Part shown: in pieces, positions 9,153-18,284 of the stretch | Layout of the letters: the number at the start of each line of letters is the position of its first letter | How positions within the stretch are numbered: the first letter of the stretch is position 1 | NCBI RefSeq assembly: GCF_007752535.1 | Contig: NZ_CP036426.1 | Span: 6,448,001-6,512,000 of the forward strand | Source of the DNA: Tautonia plasticadhaerens | GTDB lineage: Bacteria; Planctomycetota; Planctomycetia; Isosphaerales; Isosphaeraceae | Direction: 5' to 3' | DNA: 64,000 nucleotides | The notes under the pieces: generated by a model | The model's database searches: none | What the model saw: only the letters and a program-made list of their open reading frames with translations | What the model was told of the DNA's origin: nothing | Translations under genes and position numbers: made by a program

Positions 9153-10448
9153 TCAGGTCAGGGCCTCGGCGATCGGGGTGCCGTACCGGACGATCGCCAC
9201 CGGTCGCCCGGTGGGGGTGTGATACTCCCTGGAGTGGTCGATCCCGAGTCGGTCGTAAAGAGTGGCCGCGATGTCATCGGGGGCGAATCCATCGCCCTCG
9301 GCGGGGCCGGAACCGGTCTCGTCGCTGGCGCCGACCACGCGGCCGCCGGCGATCCCGCCGCCTCCCATGACGACGAACATCGCCCTCGGGTAGTGATCCC
9401 GGCCGCCCCGCGGATTGACCTTCGGCGTCCGGCCGAACTCCCCGCAAACGAACACGAGCGTCGACCCCAGCAGACCCTTCTGCTCCAGGGCAAGGAACAG
9501 GCCGGAGAGCCCGCCGTCGAGCGCCGGGAGGTTGCGATCCCGCAAGCGGTTGAAATTCTCCTGGTGCGTATCCCAGCCGCCGTTATTGATGCTCACGAAC
9601 CGGACTCCGGCCTCGACCAGCCGGGAGGCGAGGAGGCAGCTTTGCGAGAAGGGATCTTCGCCGAAGAGCCCCGCCACCGACGCGGACTCCCTGCCAATGT
9701 CGAACGCCTCCCGGGATCGGGGGGAGCTGATGATGTCATAGGCCCGCTGCGAGAAGGCGTCGATGCCATTGATCAGATCGCTCGACTCGAAGCCGGCGAA
9801 GGTCCGGTCGATGCTCTGCAGGAGATCTCGGCGGCGGTCGATCTCCTCCACCGTCAGCCCACCTCCCAGCGAGATCCCCCGGACGTTGAACCCCTGTCCG
9901 GCCCGCGGGGTCGACTGGGTGCTGAACGGCGCGTACTCGACGCCGAGGTACCCGGCGACCTGGGGCGTGTCGGGGATCGCCACGAACGGCGGGATGTCGG
10001 CCGGAGCGGCCAGCTCCTTGCTCACTACCGCCCCGTACCCCGGGAAGGTGAGGGAGGGCAACGGCCGGTTCCCCGTATTCAGGTACTTCGAGCCGAGGTC
10101 GTGTGCCGCCAGCGAGTGGCTGATTCCTCGGAAGATCGTGTACTTGTCGGCACACCGAGCCATTTTCGGCAGGTGCTCGGAAAGTCCGATGCCGGGCACG
10201 TTGGTGGCGATGGTCGAGAACTCACCCCGGATCCCCTCCGGCGCCCCCGGCTTCGGGTCGAACGTATCCAGGTGGGACGGCCCGCCGCCGAGGTTGATGT
10301 GGATCGCGGCGGTCGCCCTGCCCCGCTTCAGATCGCCCGCCTCTGCCATGCGGAGGAAGGAGGGAAGGGACAGGCCAGTGCCGCCCAGCACGCCGATCTT
10401 GAGGAAGTCGCGGCGACGGACGCCGTCGCAGGTCCGGCTCGTGGCCAT
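9153..10448 (-). CDS. DUF1501 protein (Tat-exported, sulfatase-like fold)
   Basis: About 431 residues from the ATG at 10448, chosen because AAGGAGG lies 9 bases upstream. The N-terminus has a twin-arginine signal (RRRDFLKIGVLGG). Conserved family elements follow: HINLGGGPSHLDTFDPK, RGISHSLAAHDLGS, NNGGWDTHQENF and GEFGRTPKVN. DUF1501 proteins are almost always encoded beside DUF1549/DUF1553 proteins in planctomycetes, as here. The family resembles alkaline phosphatase/sulfatase folds, but its reaction is not established. Last gene of the five-gene sigma-factor operon. Confidence 0.93.
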   Translation of the reverse strand: MATSRTCDGVRRRDFLKIGVLGGTGLSLPSFLRMAEAGDLKRGRATAAIHINLGGGPSHLDTFDPKPGAPEGIRGEFSTIATNVPGIGLSEHLPKMARCADKYTIFRGISHSLAAHDLGSKYLNTGNRPLPSLTFPGYGAVVSKELAAPADIPPFVAIPDTPQVAGYLGVEYAPFSTQSTPRAGQGFNVRGISLGGGLTVEEIDRRRDLLQSIDRTFAGFESSDLINGIDAFSQRAYDIISSPRSREAFDIGRESASVAGLFGEDPFSQSCLLASRLVEAGVRFVSINNGGWDTHQENFNRLRDRNLPALDGGLSGLFLALEQKGLLGSTLVFVCGEFGRTPKVNPRGGRDHYPRAMFVVMGGGGIAGGRVVGASDETGSGPAEGDGFAPDDIAATLYDRLGIDHSREYHTPTGRPVAIVRYGTPIAEALT

Positions 10449-10588
10449 CGAGTGAGCCTCCTTCGGGGGAGAGGGATGGGAATGCACGGGATGGATCGGG
10501 ATCGATCGGGGTTGAAAATCGACTTTGTGAGCTCAGGAGGTGGACGATCGATCGGGCCGAGGGCTGATCGGCCATCCGCCCCGCGTCA

Positions 10589-13054
10589 TCAATGGTTCGT
10601 CATGAATTCCTTGGTGTTCATCAGGGCCCAGATCAGGCCTCGGAGCCCGTCCCTCGCGTCCTTCGACCCCTCGAAATAACGGAGCGAGGAGGCCAACTCG
10701 GCCGCGTCGGGCTCTCGGGAGAGGGTCCGGAGGAAGGCCTCCTCGACGAGCATGGCGGGCGTCGAGGAGTCGTCGGCCACGCGGGCCAGCGATCTCACCC
10801 AGCCGTCGCGTCGGTCGAGTGCGGCATGGAGTTCCCGGTCGTTCTGGAGGTAGATGAGCTGGAGCAGGTTCGGCTCGTCGGACCGGCTGCAATCGCAATT
10901 GGTGTCTCGGGTCGACCGGCCGAAGACACGCCCTGCGTAGTCCCCCCTGCCCCGTCCGCCCCCAGCCCGCTGCCGGGGCCCGAAGGAACGCTCGTCGGCG
11001 TTGACGGCAAAAGCGGCCAACTCCCCGGGCTCGGCCGTGACCTGGGAGACGGCGTCGAGCAGCACCTCGGCCGGCAGGCGGCGCACGACGGCCCGGCTGA
11101 AATTCCGGTCGTCGAGCCGGTTCGTCTCGTTCGGCCGCCAGCTCCGCTGGTACGCAAGGCTGTTGGCGATCTCCCGGTGAAGCCACTTCATGTCGTACCC
11201 ACTGGAGATGAACCCTCGGGTCAGGGAATCCAGCAGGGCCGGGTTGCTCGGAGGGTTGGCGAGGTTCATGTCGTCGGGGGGGTCGATGATCCCCCGGCCG
11301 AAGGAGTTCTCCCAGACCCGATTGACGAATGCCTGGGCAAAATACGGGTTCTCAGGGCCCCGCAGCCACTCCATGAGCGGCTCCCGGGGGTCGGAATATC
11401 CGGTCAGCGTGACCTCGTCGCCGCCGAGCACTCGCGGCGTGAAGACCCGCCCCCCCCGGGATCGTGACGCGGAGCCTTTCCGCTCGGACCTCATGCGGGA
11501 TCCGACGATGTAGACCTCTTCGAACGGGACGATCTCTCCCATCCTCAGGCGTTTCGCGATCTCCCGACGCTTCTCGCCGCCCGGCCTGCCGGCGATGCCG
11601 ATCTCCTCCTCCAGCGCCCTCACGCGGTCCCGCTCCGCGGGGTTGATGCCGTAGGAGATCGGCCGGAAGAAGGCGGTGAACTGGTTGAAGTCGTCCTGGG
11701 TCCACTGGTCGAACGGGTGCTTGTGGCACTGGGCGCACTCGAGCCGGACGCCGAGGAAGGCGTAGCTGAAGGCCAGCGCCTTCTCCTCCGGCTGCCGGAG
11801 GTTCCTCCTGGCCCAGAAATAGGGCATCGAGTCGCGGTCGGCGAACTCGACCGGATCCCTGGCCCGATAGAGGGCGGCGGTATCTCGAAGATAGTCGTCG
11901 TAGTCCTGCCCCGGCTCCCGGCTCGTGCCGAGGACGATGCCGGAGACCAATTCGTCGTACGGGGTGTTCCCCTCGACTCGCTCGTAAATCCACTCGTACC
12001 AGTGCCGGGCCATCTCGTTCCCGGCGGCCAGGCCACGGAGGTTGTCCGGAGAGGCGCCGGTGATGTCGCAGAGCAGATTCGTCCACCACGCGGCGTAGGT
12101 CGGCCGCTCGAGCACCTCGTCGACCTTCCTCGATCGCTTCTCGGGGGCCTCGTCGGCGACGAAGGCCCGGACCTCGTCGGGGGCCGGCAGGGAGCCGGTC
12201 AGGTCCAGGCTGACTCGGCGGAGGAACTCCGCGTCGGTGCAGACCTCGGAGGGGACGATACCGAGCTTCCCCAGCTTGGCGGCGATGTGCCGATCGACCT
12301 CCGTCGGTGAGGCGAATTCCGGGTCGTCCGTCTCGCCCCGATCGGCCACGGGCCGGATCACCTGCGTCCCCACCACGCCGTTGTCGTAGGAGGCGATCAC
12401 GTAGGTGTCCCCCGCCCCGACGCTCGTGACGACCCCCTCGGGATCGACCTCGGCGATCGAATCGTCGTTCGACTGGAATCGGGTCAGGCAAGTCACGTCC
12501 TCGGACGTGCCGTCGGACCAGTGGGCGATCGCCTTCAAGGGGATCGACTGCCGGTCCCCCGAGAAGACGACCTCGGCGGGGATGACCTCGAGTCGATCGA
12601 ATGCGGCCTCCCGGGCGGCGGGCTCGGCGCCGCCTTCGATCCATCGACGAATCATCTCGTATTGCCAGGTGCCGTATTCGAGCAACTGGCCGCCCTCGTG
12701 GGGCCGGGTGAGGGTGGGCTTCTCCAGGATCATGCTTCGCTCGGGGACCTCGACGGCGACCCGGCCATCCCCCCCCGCCAAGAGCGCCTCGTGGTCGGAC
12801 TCGAAGTCGTATCCGAACAGCGAGAGGCGGAAGCCCCCCTGCCCCTGGAACGAGCCGTGACACGCCCTCCCGTTGCAGCCAAGCCGGCCCATCAATGGGA
12901 GGACGTGCCTCTGGAAGTCCGGCACCTCCTCCGTGGCCACCGGCTCGGCGAATCGGGCGGAGGCGGGCGGCAGGGCGTCGGCGGCCCGGCCCGTCGGCCC
13001 TCCCGAGGTCGTCACGAGCAGGACGGCCAGGGACGCGGCGAGGGATCGGATCAT
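10589..13054 (-). CDS. planctomycete DUF1549/DUF1553 cytochrome-like protein with Ig-like domain
   Basis: 821 residues. A signal peptide (about 1-24) is followed by a cytochrome-like region with CNGRACHGSF near residue 60. An Ig-like Big_2 region comes next (residues ~165-235: HWSDGTSEDVT, DSIAEVDPEGVVT). DUF1549 follows (DAEFLRRVSLDLTGSLPAP, then CAQCHKHPFDQW), and then DUF1553 (EWLRGPENPYFAQAFVNRVW, LHREIANSLAYQRSW). The two CxxxCH/CxxCH sites suggest heme attachment. Secreted and usually paired with DUF1501, as here; proposed roles include extracellular polymer degradation, but this is inference. Its start overlaps the stop of the preceding small gene. Confidence 0.93.
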   Translation of the reverse strand: MIRSLAASLAVLLVTTSGGPTGRAADALPPASARFAEPVATEEVPDFQRHVLPLMGRLGCNGRACHGSFQGQGGFRLSLFGYDFESDHEALLAGGDGRVAVEVPERSMILEKPTLTRPHEGGQLLEYGTWQYEMIRRWIEGGAEPAAREAAFDRLEVIPAEVVFSGDRQSIPLKAIAHWSDGTSEDVTCLTRFQSNDDSIAEVDPEGVVTSVGAGDTYVIASYDNGVVGTQVIRPVADRGETDDPEFASPTEVDRHIAAKLGKLGIVPSEVCTDAEFLRRVSLDLTGSLPAPDEVRAFVADEAPEKRSRKVDEVLERPTYAAWWTNLLCDITGASPDNLRGLAAGNEMARHWYEWIYERVEGNTPYDELVSGIVLGTSREPGQDYDDYLRDTAALYRARDPVEFADRDSMPYFWARRNLRQPEEKALAFSYAFLGVRLECAQCHKHPFDQWTQDDFNQFTAFFRPISYGINPAERDRVRALEEEIGIAGRPGGEKRREIAKRLRMGEIVPFEEVYIVGSRMRSERKGSASRSRGGRVFTPRVLGGDEVTLTGYSDPREPLMEWLRGPENPYFAQAFVNRVWENSFGRGIIDPPDDMNLANPPSNPALLDSLTRGFISSGYDMKWLHREIANSLAYQRSWRPNETNRLDDRNFSRAVVRRLPAEVLLDAVSQVTAEPGELAAFAVNADERSFGPRQRAGGGRGRGDYAGRVFGRSTRDTNCDCSRSDEPNLLQLIYLQNDRELHAALDRRDGWVRSLARVADDSSTPAMLVEEAFLRTLSREPDAAELASSLRYFEGSKDARDGLRGLIWALMNTKEFMTNH

Positions 13055-13707
13055 CGTGGTCTGGCTCCTTCGACTCGGTTCGGGCGGGGATCGGGGATGT
13101 CGGCCGGTCTGGAAGGCCTCCCCCGACCGTCCAGTCGACGGACACGGTCGACCTCCTTCAAGGCGGCGTTGAGGCGAGCTTCGATCAGCGCGTCTCCCCT
13201 GCGCCTGAGGCGGCCAATCTGCTCGTCCAGCTGCTCCAATCGCCTCTGGAGCTGGGCACGGTCGTACACCTGGAGCGCGAGTTGTGCATCGAGCTGCTCG
13301 GCCAGTCCCTCGCGGAGCGCCCGCTCGAGCGACGGATCGGGCGTGCTGATCAGTCGGGCCGTGATCAGGTCGACCCGAGATCGGGCCTTCCAGGTCTCGA
13401 GCAAGAGGGCGGCGCGGTCGGGGTCGCGACGGTGCTGGCGATCGATGTTCTCCCGGGTCCGCGTGAGGTCTCGGATGGCGTCGTCGTAGGCGTCCCGGTC
13501 CATCGCCCGGAGCGGGACGAGCAAGTCGGCGAGTTCCGGGTGGTGCTCCCGGACGAACTCCAGCGCCGCGGCCTCCGTGCCCGGACTCCGGGTCAGGCCG
13601 CCCTCGGGAGCCACGCCCCCCTCGCCGGCCGGATCCTGGGCCGCGATCGAGGCGCAGAGAATGAAGCCCAGGGCGACCATCGCCGGGATCGGTCGAGCGA
13701 AGGGCAT
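13051..13707 (-). CDS. secreted helical protein of unknown function
   Basis: 218 residues: signal peptide (about 1-23, ending IAAQD), then an almost entirely charged helical protein with likely coiled coil (AQLQRRLEQLDEQIGRLRRR near residues 150-170). No domain recognised. It lies between the anti-sigma gene and the DUF1549 gene, overlaps the latter by four bases (ATGA) and is 4 bases from the former. It is therefore an integral member of the operon and may be a periplasmic partner of the signalling or of the cytochrome-like protein. Confidence 0.85.
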   Translation of the reverse strand: MPFARPIPAMVALGFILCASIAAQDPAGEGGVAPEGGLTRSPGTEAAALEFVREHHPELADLLVPLRAMDRDAYDDAIRDLTRTRENIDRQHRRDPDRAALLLETWKARSRVDLITARLISTPDPSLERALREGLAEQLDAQLALQVYDRAQLQRRLEQLDEQIGRLRRRGDALIEARLNAALKEVDRVRRLDGRGRPSRPADIPDPRPNRVEGARPR

Positions 13708-13711
13708 CGGA

Positions 13712-14257
13712 TCAATTCTCCAGCGGTTGCGGCTCGGACGAGTCCGACGAGGCCGAGAGGGCGACGGCGGAGATTAGCCAGCCCGGGGGTTCGGTTCCGC
13801 CGGACTCCTCGCCCCCTGCCCCGGATCGTTCCGCGAGCAGCTCGGGCCACGATTCGTCCGGCTCCGCTTCGACCGAGGTCACCTCGTCCGCCTCCCCCAA
13901 GGTTCGCTGGAGCCGGGACCAGGCCTGCTCCAGGGCGATCGCCCCCCCGGGTTCGACTTCCGGGACGGGGCGAGCGTTCACCCCCGACAACGCGGCAATG
14001 GCGACGGCCGCGGCCAAGGCGAGTCCCGCCGCCGCACCGGCGGTCCGACGGGCCCGTCGTCGATCGGCGACCTCAGTTCTCGACCGCTGACAGGCGATCA
14101 ACAGTTCGACCATCCCGGCGACGATGGCGCATGCGTCGGGATCTTCGGCGAGCCGGGCCTCGAAATCCTCCCGCTCGGCCTCCCCCAGCTCGTCGGCGAC
14201 GTAGAGGAAGGCCAGCCATCGCGTGCGTTCGTCCCCTGTGAGGTCGGCGGCGGTCAT
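13712..14257 (-). CDS. anti-sigma factor-like single-pass membrane protein
   Basis: 181 residues from the ATG at 14257, which overlaps the sigma-factor stop (ATGA). The N-terminal ~60 residues (ADELGEAEREDFEARLAEDP) match the zinc-less anti-sigma fold common beside planctomycete ECF sigma factors. A hydrophobic segment at about 73-91 is followed by an acidic outer domain. Expected to hold the cognate sigma factor at the membrane until a signal arrives. The same frame stays open upstream through the sigma gene, but that part is an antisense/out-of-frame shadow. Confidence 0.85.
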   Translation of the reverse strand: MTAADLTGDERTRWLAFLYVADELGEAEREDFEARLAEDPDACAIVAGMVELLIACQRSRTEVADRRRARRTAGAAAGLALAAAVAIAALSGVNARPVPEVEPGGAIALEQAWSRLQRTLGEADEVTSVEAEPDESWPELLAERSGAGGEESGGTEPPGWLISAVALSASSDSSEPQPLEN

Positions 14258-14832
14258 GGTTCGTCCTCGTCTCGGAGGCGTCTGGAGAGCCGGTCCAATG
14301 CCCGACGCATCCGGGTCAATACGGTCCCCAGGGGCAGCCCCCGTTCCTCGGCGATTTGGGCGAAGGTTTTTTCCTCGAAGATCCGGGCATTCACCACGTC
14401 GAGATAGGCGGCTGGCAGGCCGGCGAGGGCGTCCCGGACGGCCTCGATCCGCTCGGCCCGCACCACGGGGTCGGTCGGCCGAGTCGCCCCGGGGTCGGCC
14501 GACTCCCGGAGCCACCCGAGTCCCCGGACCAGCCGGCGCTGACGGCCGCCGCGTCGTCTCTGATCGATCGCCTCGCGGAAGGCGACCCGGAACAGCCACC
14601 CTCGGAGCGAATCGGGCCGGGCGTCGTGCCCCCGCTCGACCGCCTTGGCGAAGGTGGCCTGCAGGGCGTCCTGCGCCTGGTGGGAATCCCGGAGCATCCC
14701 GAGCAGGAAGCGGTACACCTCCGGGCCGATCTCCGCGAAGAGGTCCGCGACGGTCTCGGCATCCAGGCGGCCCGAGGCTCGGGCCGACCCGGCGGGATCT
14801 CCGGCCCGGGGCGGGTCGCTGGCGGTCTCCAT
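14254..14832 (-). CDS. ECF-family RNA polymerase sigma factor
   Basis: 192 residues with region 2 at about 28-98 (IGPEVYRFLLGMLRDSHQAQ, then DSLRGWLFRVAFREAID) and region 4 at about 130-185 (LAGLPAAYLDVVNARIFEE, AEERGLPLGTVLTRMRRAL). First gene of a tightly packed operon followed by its anti-sigma factor, a secreted helical protein, the DUF1549/DUF1553 protein and the DUF1501 protein. It probably controls its own operon. Divergent from the AMP-ligase gene across a ~300-base gap that should hold both promoters. Confidence 0.95.
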   Translation of the reverse strand: METASDPPRAGDPAGSARASGRLDAETVADLFAEIGPEVYRFLLGMLRDSHQAQDALQATFAKAVERGHDARPDSLRGWLFRVAFREAIDQRRRGGRQRRLVRGLGWLRESADPGATRPTDPVVRAERIEAVRDALAGLPAAYLDVVNARIFEEKTFAQIAEERGLPLGTVLTRMRRALDRLSRRLRDEDEP

Positions 14833-15129
14833 CGAGGACCCTCACGCTGGTCGAAGAAACGACGCGCGGCCCCGGCCGATTATTTCAGCGTTCCCCGGAT
14901 TCCCCAGGGGGCCGGCCTGCCGATGTCGTCGTGGCACGCCTCCGACCGGTCGTCCCAGTGACCTCCCGGGAGACCCGCCGCGACACGGCGCCATTGACGC
15001 CCTCCAGCGTCGGATCGCGTTGAGTCGCCATTGCTTGAGGCGATCCGATCCCGTATGGTCATAATCGACGCGTGGCGATCGCCCTCCTCGAAGCCGCCCC
15101 GCGTCGCCCTCCTGAGGTCGGGAGTGACG

Positions 15130-16803
15130 ATGATGAGTGTTGAGACCGCCGCTCGCCCCGTCGGAGCCGAGGCCACTCCCGCGCCGCTTGTTTCGATGCC
15201 GCCGATGCCGGCGTCCTGGAGTTCCCTCGGCCGGGCCTTCGTCTGCTCGGCCCGGCACCGCGCGGGTGCCCCCGCGTTCGCCGACAGCACCGGTGCGGCC
15301 TTGAGCTACCGGCAGGCACTGATCAAAGCACTGGCGCTGGGCCGGGTCCTGGAGCGGGTGATCGGGCCGGCCAGGAACGTCGGCGTGCTCTTGCCGCCGA
15401 CCTGTGCCGGGGCCGTCACCAATCTCGCGCTGACGCTCCGAGGTCGAGTGCCCGTGAACCTGAACTACACGGCCAATCAGGAATCCGTCGACTCGGCGGT
15501 CGACCAGGCGCAGATCACCCATGTCCTCTCGTCGAAGCGGATGCTCGACCGCATCCCCCTGCGGCCGAAGGGCCAGCTCGTCGTCTTGGAGGACGTCGCC
15601 AAGCTCGTCGGCCCGCTCGACAAGGCATGGGCGGCGAGCGTCGCCCTGCTGATACCGATCTCCGCGATGGGGTCGGTCCTGCCCGGCCTGAAGCATGAGG
15701 ATCTCGATGCCCCGGCGACGATCATCTTCACGTCGGGCTCGACCGGACAGCCCAAGGGCGTCGTGCTGACGCACCGCAACATCCTGTCCAACGCCCGGCA
15801 GATCGAATCCCACATCCACCTGACGCCGGCCGACGTGGTCCTCGGCATCCTGCCGTTCTTCCACTCCTTCGGCTTCACGGTGCCGCTCTGGACCGTCGCC
15901 TGCATCGGCCTGAAGGGGGTCTATCACACCAACCCGCTCGACGCGCAGGTGATCGCCAAGCTGACGAGGGAGCACAAGGCGACGGTCATCCTCGCCACCC
16001 CGACCTTCGTCCGGGGCTACCTGAAGCGGTGCAAGAAGGAAGACTTCTCCTCGGTCCGGCTGCTCGTGCTCGGGGCCGAGAAGCTCAAGCCGGAGCTGGC
16101 CGGCCAGATCCGGGAGGCGTGGGGGATCGACCCCCTGGAGGGCTACGGGTGCACCGAGACCGGCCCGGTCGTCTCGGTCAACAGCCCGTACGAACGCAAG
16201 GCGACCGACGGTCGCCCCGTCCCCGGGAATCGCCCCGGGACGGTAGGCCAGCCGATGCCCGGCACGACGATCAAGACGATCGATCCCGAAACCGGGGCGG
16301 ATCTCCCCCCAGGTCGCGAGGGGATCATCTGCGTCAAGGGCCCCCAGATCATGCCCGGTTATCTCGACCGGCCCGACGCCACGTCGGAGGTGCTCCAGTC
16401 CGGCTGGTACTCGACCGGTGACCTCGGCCTGGTCGACCCCGACGGCTTCCTCTCGATCACCGACCGGCTCAGCCGCTTCTCCAAGGTCGCCGGCGAGATG
16501 GTCCCGCATGGCGTCGTCGAGTCGGCCATCAATGAGGCCGCCGGTGGGGGGGGGGACCAGGTCGCCGTCGTCACCTCGTTGCCCGACCCGAAGCGCGGGG
16601 AGCGACTGGTCGTCCTGCACACCCCCGGCCTGGCCATGTCGCCCCAGGACGTGGCCCGACGACTCCAATCGGGCACCCTCCCGAAACTCTGGATCCCCTC
16701 GGCCGACGACTTCGTCGCCGTCGAAGAGATCCCGGTGCTGGGGTCCGGGAAGCTCGACCTCCGACGGCTCCGGGAGATCGCCCGGGAGCGCCTCGGGGGC
16801 TGA
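15130..16803 (+). CDS. AMP-dependent acyl synthetase/ligase
   Basis: 557 residues from the first of two adjacent ATGs; GGGAG lies about 5 bases upstream, while the longer open frame to 15031 lacks a ribosome site. Adenylation motifs are in order: the P-loop-like FTSGSTGQPKGVVLTHRN, YGCTETGPVVSVN, WYSTGDLGLVDPDG and the C-terminal catalytic lysine context LGSGKLDLRRLREI. It therefore activates a carboxylic acid as acyl-AMP and transfers it to CoA or a carrier. The C-terminal lobe (ITDRLSRFSKVAGEMVPHG) resembles the ligase half of acyl-glycerophospholipid acyltransferases, suggesting a fatty-acid substrate. No acyltransferase domain is attached. Confidence 0.92.
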   Translation: MMSVETAARPVGAEATPAPLVSMPPMPASWSSLGRAFVCSARHRAGAPAFADSTGAALSYRQALIKALALGRVLERVIGPARNVGVLLPPTCAGAVTNLALTLRGRVPVNLNYTANQESVDSAVDQAQITHVLSSKRMLDRIPLRPKGQLVVLEDVAKLVGPLDKAWAASVALLIPISAMGSVLPGLKHEDLDAPATIIFTSGSTGQPKGVVLTHRNILSNARQIESHIHLTPADVVLGILPFFHSFGFTVPLWTVACIGLKGVYHTNPLDAQVIAKLTREHKATVILATPTFVRGYLKRCKKEDFSSVRLLVLGAEKLKPELAGQIREAWGIDPLEGYGCTETGPVVSVNSPYERKATDGRPVPGNRPGTVGQPMPGTTIKTIDPETGADLPPGREGIICVKGPQIMPGYLDRPDATSEVLQSGWYSTGDLGLVDPDGFLSITDRLSRFSKVAGEMVPHGVVESAINEAAGGGGDQVAVVTSLPDPKRGERLVVLHTPGLAMSPQDVARRLQSGTLPKLWIPSADDFVAVEEIPVLGSGKLDLRRLREIARERLGG

Positions 16804-16862
16804 CCGGGCCCGTCGATCACACCCCGCGGAGGTCGGCCACGGCATCGGAGGCGCCCCGTCTG

Positions 16863-18209
16863 ATGAAAGCCGAACTGCGCGTCACCTCCGGGCCGCATCA
16901 GGGGCGGACCTTCGTCTTCGACCGCCACGCGACCTTCGTCGTCGGCCGGGCCTCCGACGCGCAGTGCCCGATGCCCGACGACCCCTTCCTCTCCCGTCAT
17001 CACTTCCTCGTCGAGGTCAACCCCCCCGTCTTCTCGGTCCGGGACCTGGGCAGCACCAACGGCATCCGGGTCAACGGGGTCCGGGTCGAGAGCACCAGGC
17101 TCAACGACGGCGACGCGATCACCGCCGGCAACAGCGCCTTCGAAGTCGCCATCGAGTCCTCCGGCCTGATCCCGGTCTCCTGCCGGGGCTGCGGGACCCC
17201 CGCGCCCCCGGATCTGACCATCTCCGCCCGCCCGGACGAGCCGGTCGAGTGGTACTGCCCCGCCTGCGCCTCGCGGCGACGCCGATTCCCCCGGCCTCCC
17301 CGGGGCTACTGGATCGAGCGCTGGATCGGCGGCGGCGGCATGGGGGAGGTCTTCCTCGCCCGATGGGAGGCGGACAACCGCCCCGTCGCCCTGAAGGTGA
17401 TGATGCCGACCGTCGCCGCCAGCGAGCGGGCCCGCGCCTACTTCCTCCGGGAGATGAACGTCCTCCGCAACCTCCGCCACCGCAACATCGTGGCCTTCTT
17501 CGAGGCGTTCGAGGACGAGGGCCAGTTCCAGTTGCTGATGGAATACGTGGACGGGAAGGGGGCCAATCGATGGGTCGAAACCCTCCCGGAGGCGCCACCG
17601 ATTTCCTCGATCGCCTCGATCGGGGTGCAGTTGCTCCAGGCCCTCGATCATGCCCATGGCAAGGGATTCGTCCACCGGGACATCAAGCCCTCCAACGTCC
17701 TGGTCATGGGGGGGGCCCGCCGCCCCCTGGTCAAGCTCTCCGACTTCGGCCTCGCCAAGAATTTCCGGGATGAAGCCGGCTTCAACGGCCTGACCACCGA
17801 GGGGGACTTCGGCGGCTCGATGGGCTTCCTCTCGCCCGATCACATCCGGGACTTCCGCGAGGTCAAGTGGCCGGCCGACATCTATAGCGCCGGTGCCACC
17901 CTGTATCACCTGCTCACCGGCCACTACCCCTTCCTCGACTTCGACCCGAAGAACGCCGACGCGATCACCAAGACGCTGGAGCATCCCACCGTCCCCCTCC
18001 GAGCCCACCGGCCCGACGCCCCGGATGCCCTCGACCGCATCCTCCGCAGGTCGCTCGAGAAGAGCCCCAAGGACCGTTGGCCTTCGGCCTCCGCCATGGC
18101 GGAGGCGTTGCAACCCTTCGCCGCCGATCCCCTCTCCTCGTCCGGCCCCCTCCCGCCGGCCCCTCCCCCGGGCGCGTCGAGGCCCTCCCGGGCGCCCACC
18201 GGCCCCTGA
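16863..18209 (+). CDS. FHA domain - zinc ribbon - Ser/Thr protein kinase
   Basis: 448 residues. Residues 1-95 form an FHA phosphothreonine-binding domain (VVGRASDAQCPMPDD, LSRHHF, LGSTNGIRVNG). A four-cysteine ribbon follows (C107, C110, C132, C135). The kinase domain (about 148-430) has the glycine loop IGGGGMGEVF, lysine in VALKVM, HRDIKPSN (catalytic Asp 273) and KLSDFGLAK. No membrane segment is seen, so it is probably cytoplasmic and acts on or is recruited to phosphoproteins, perhaps through its own autophosphorylation. It begins about 60 bases after the ligase gene. Confidence 0.95.
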   Translation: MKAELRVTSGPHQGRTFVFDRHATFVVGRASDAQCPMPDDPFLSRHHFLVEVNPPVFSVRDLGSTNGIRVNGVRVESTRLNDGDAITAGNSAFEVAIESSGLIPVSCRGCGTPAPPDLTISARPDEPVEWYCPACASRRRRFPRPPRGYWIERWIGGGGMGEVFLARWEADNRPVALKVMMPTVAASERARAYFLREMNVLRNLRHRNIVAFFEAFEDEGQFQLLMEYVDGKGANRWVETLPEAPPISSIASIGVQLLQALDHAHGKGFVHRDIKPSNVLVMGGARRPLVKLSDFGLAKNFRDEAGFNGLTTEGDFGGSMGFLSPDHIRDFREVKWPADIYSAGATLYHLLTGHYPFLDFDPKNADAITKTLEHPTVPLRAHRPDAPDALDRILRRSLEKSPKDRWPSASAMAEALQPFAADPLSSSGPLPPAPPPGASRPSRAPTGP

Positions 18210-18284
18210 TCCGGACATTTCCGCGAATTCGCCCAGAAAAAGTGACTATTTCGTCCCGATCCCCTGATCTTATTGTTGAAGGGG

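Noticed and set aside
13712-14845. A 377-residue protein covering both sigma and anti-sigma regions
   Set aside because: The upstream half is an out-of-frame reading of the sigma factor gene; the true start is the ATG at 14257 coupled to the sigma stop.
14842-18218. Two long minus-strand frames opposite the AMP ligase and the FHA-kinase
   Set aside because: They mirror well-recognised plus-strand enzymes and have Gly/Arg/Asp-rich low-complexity composition.
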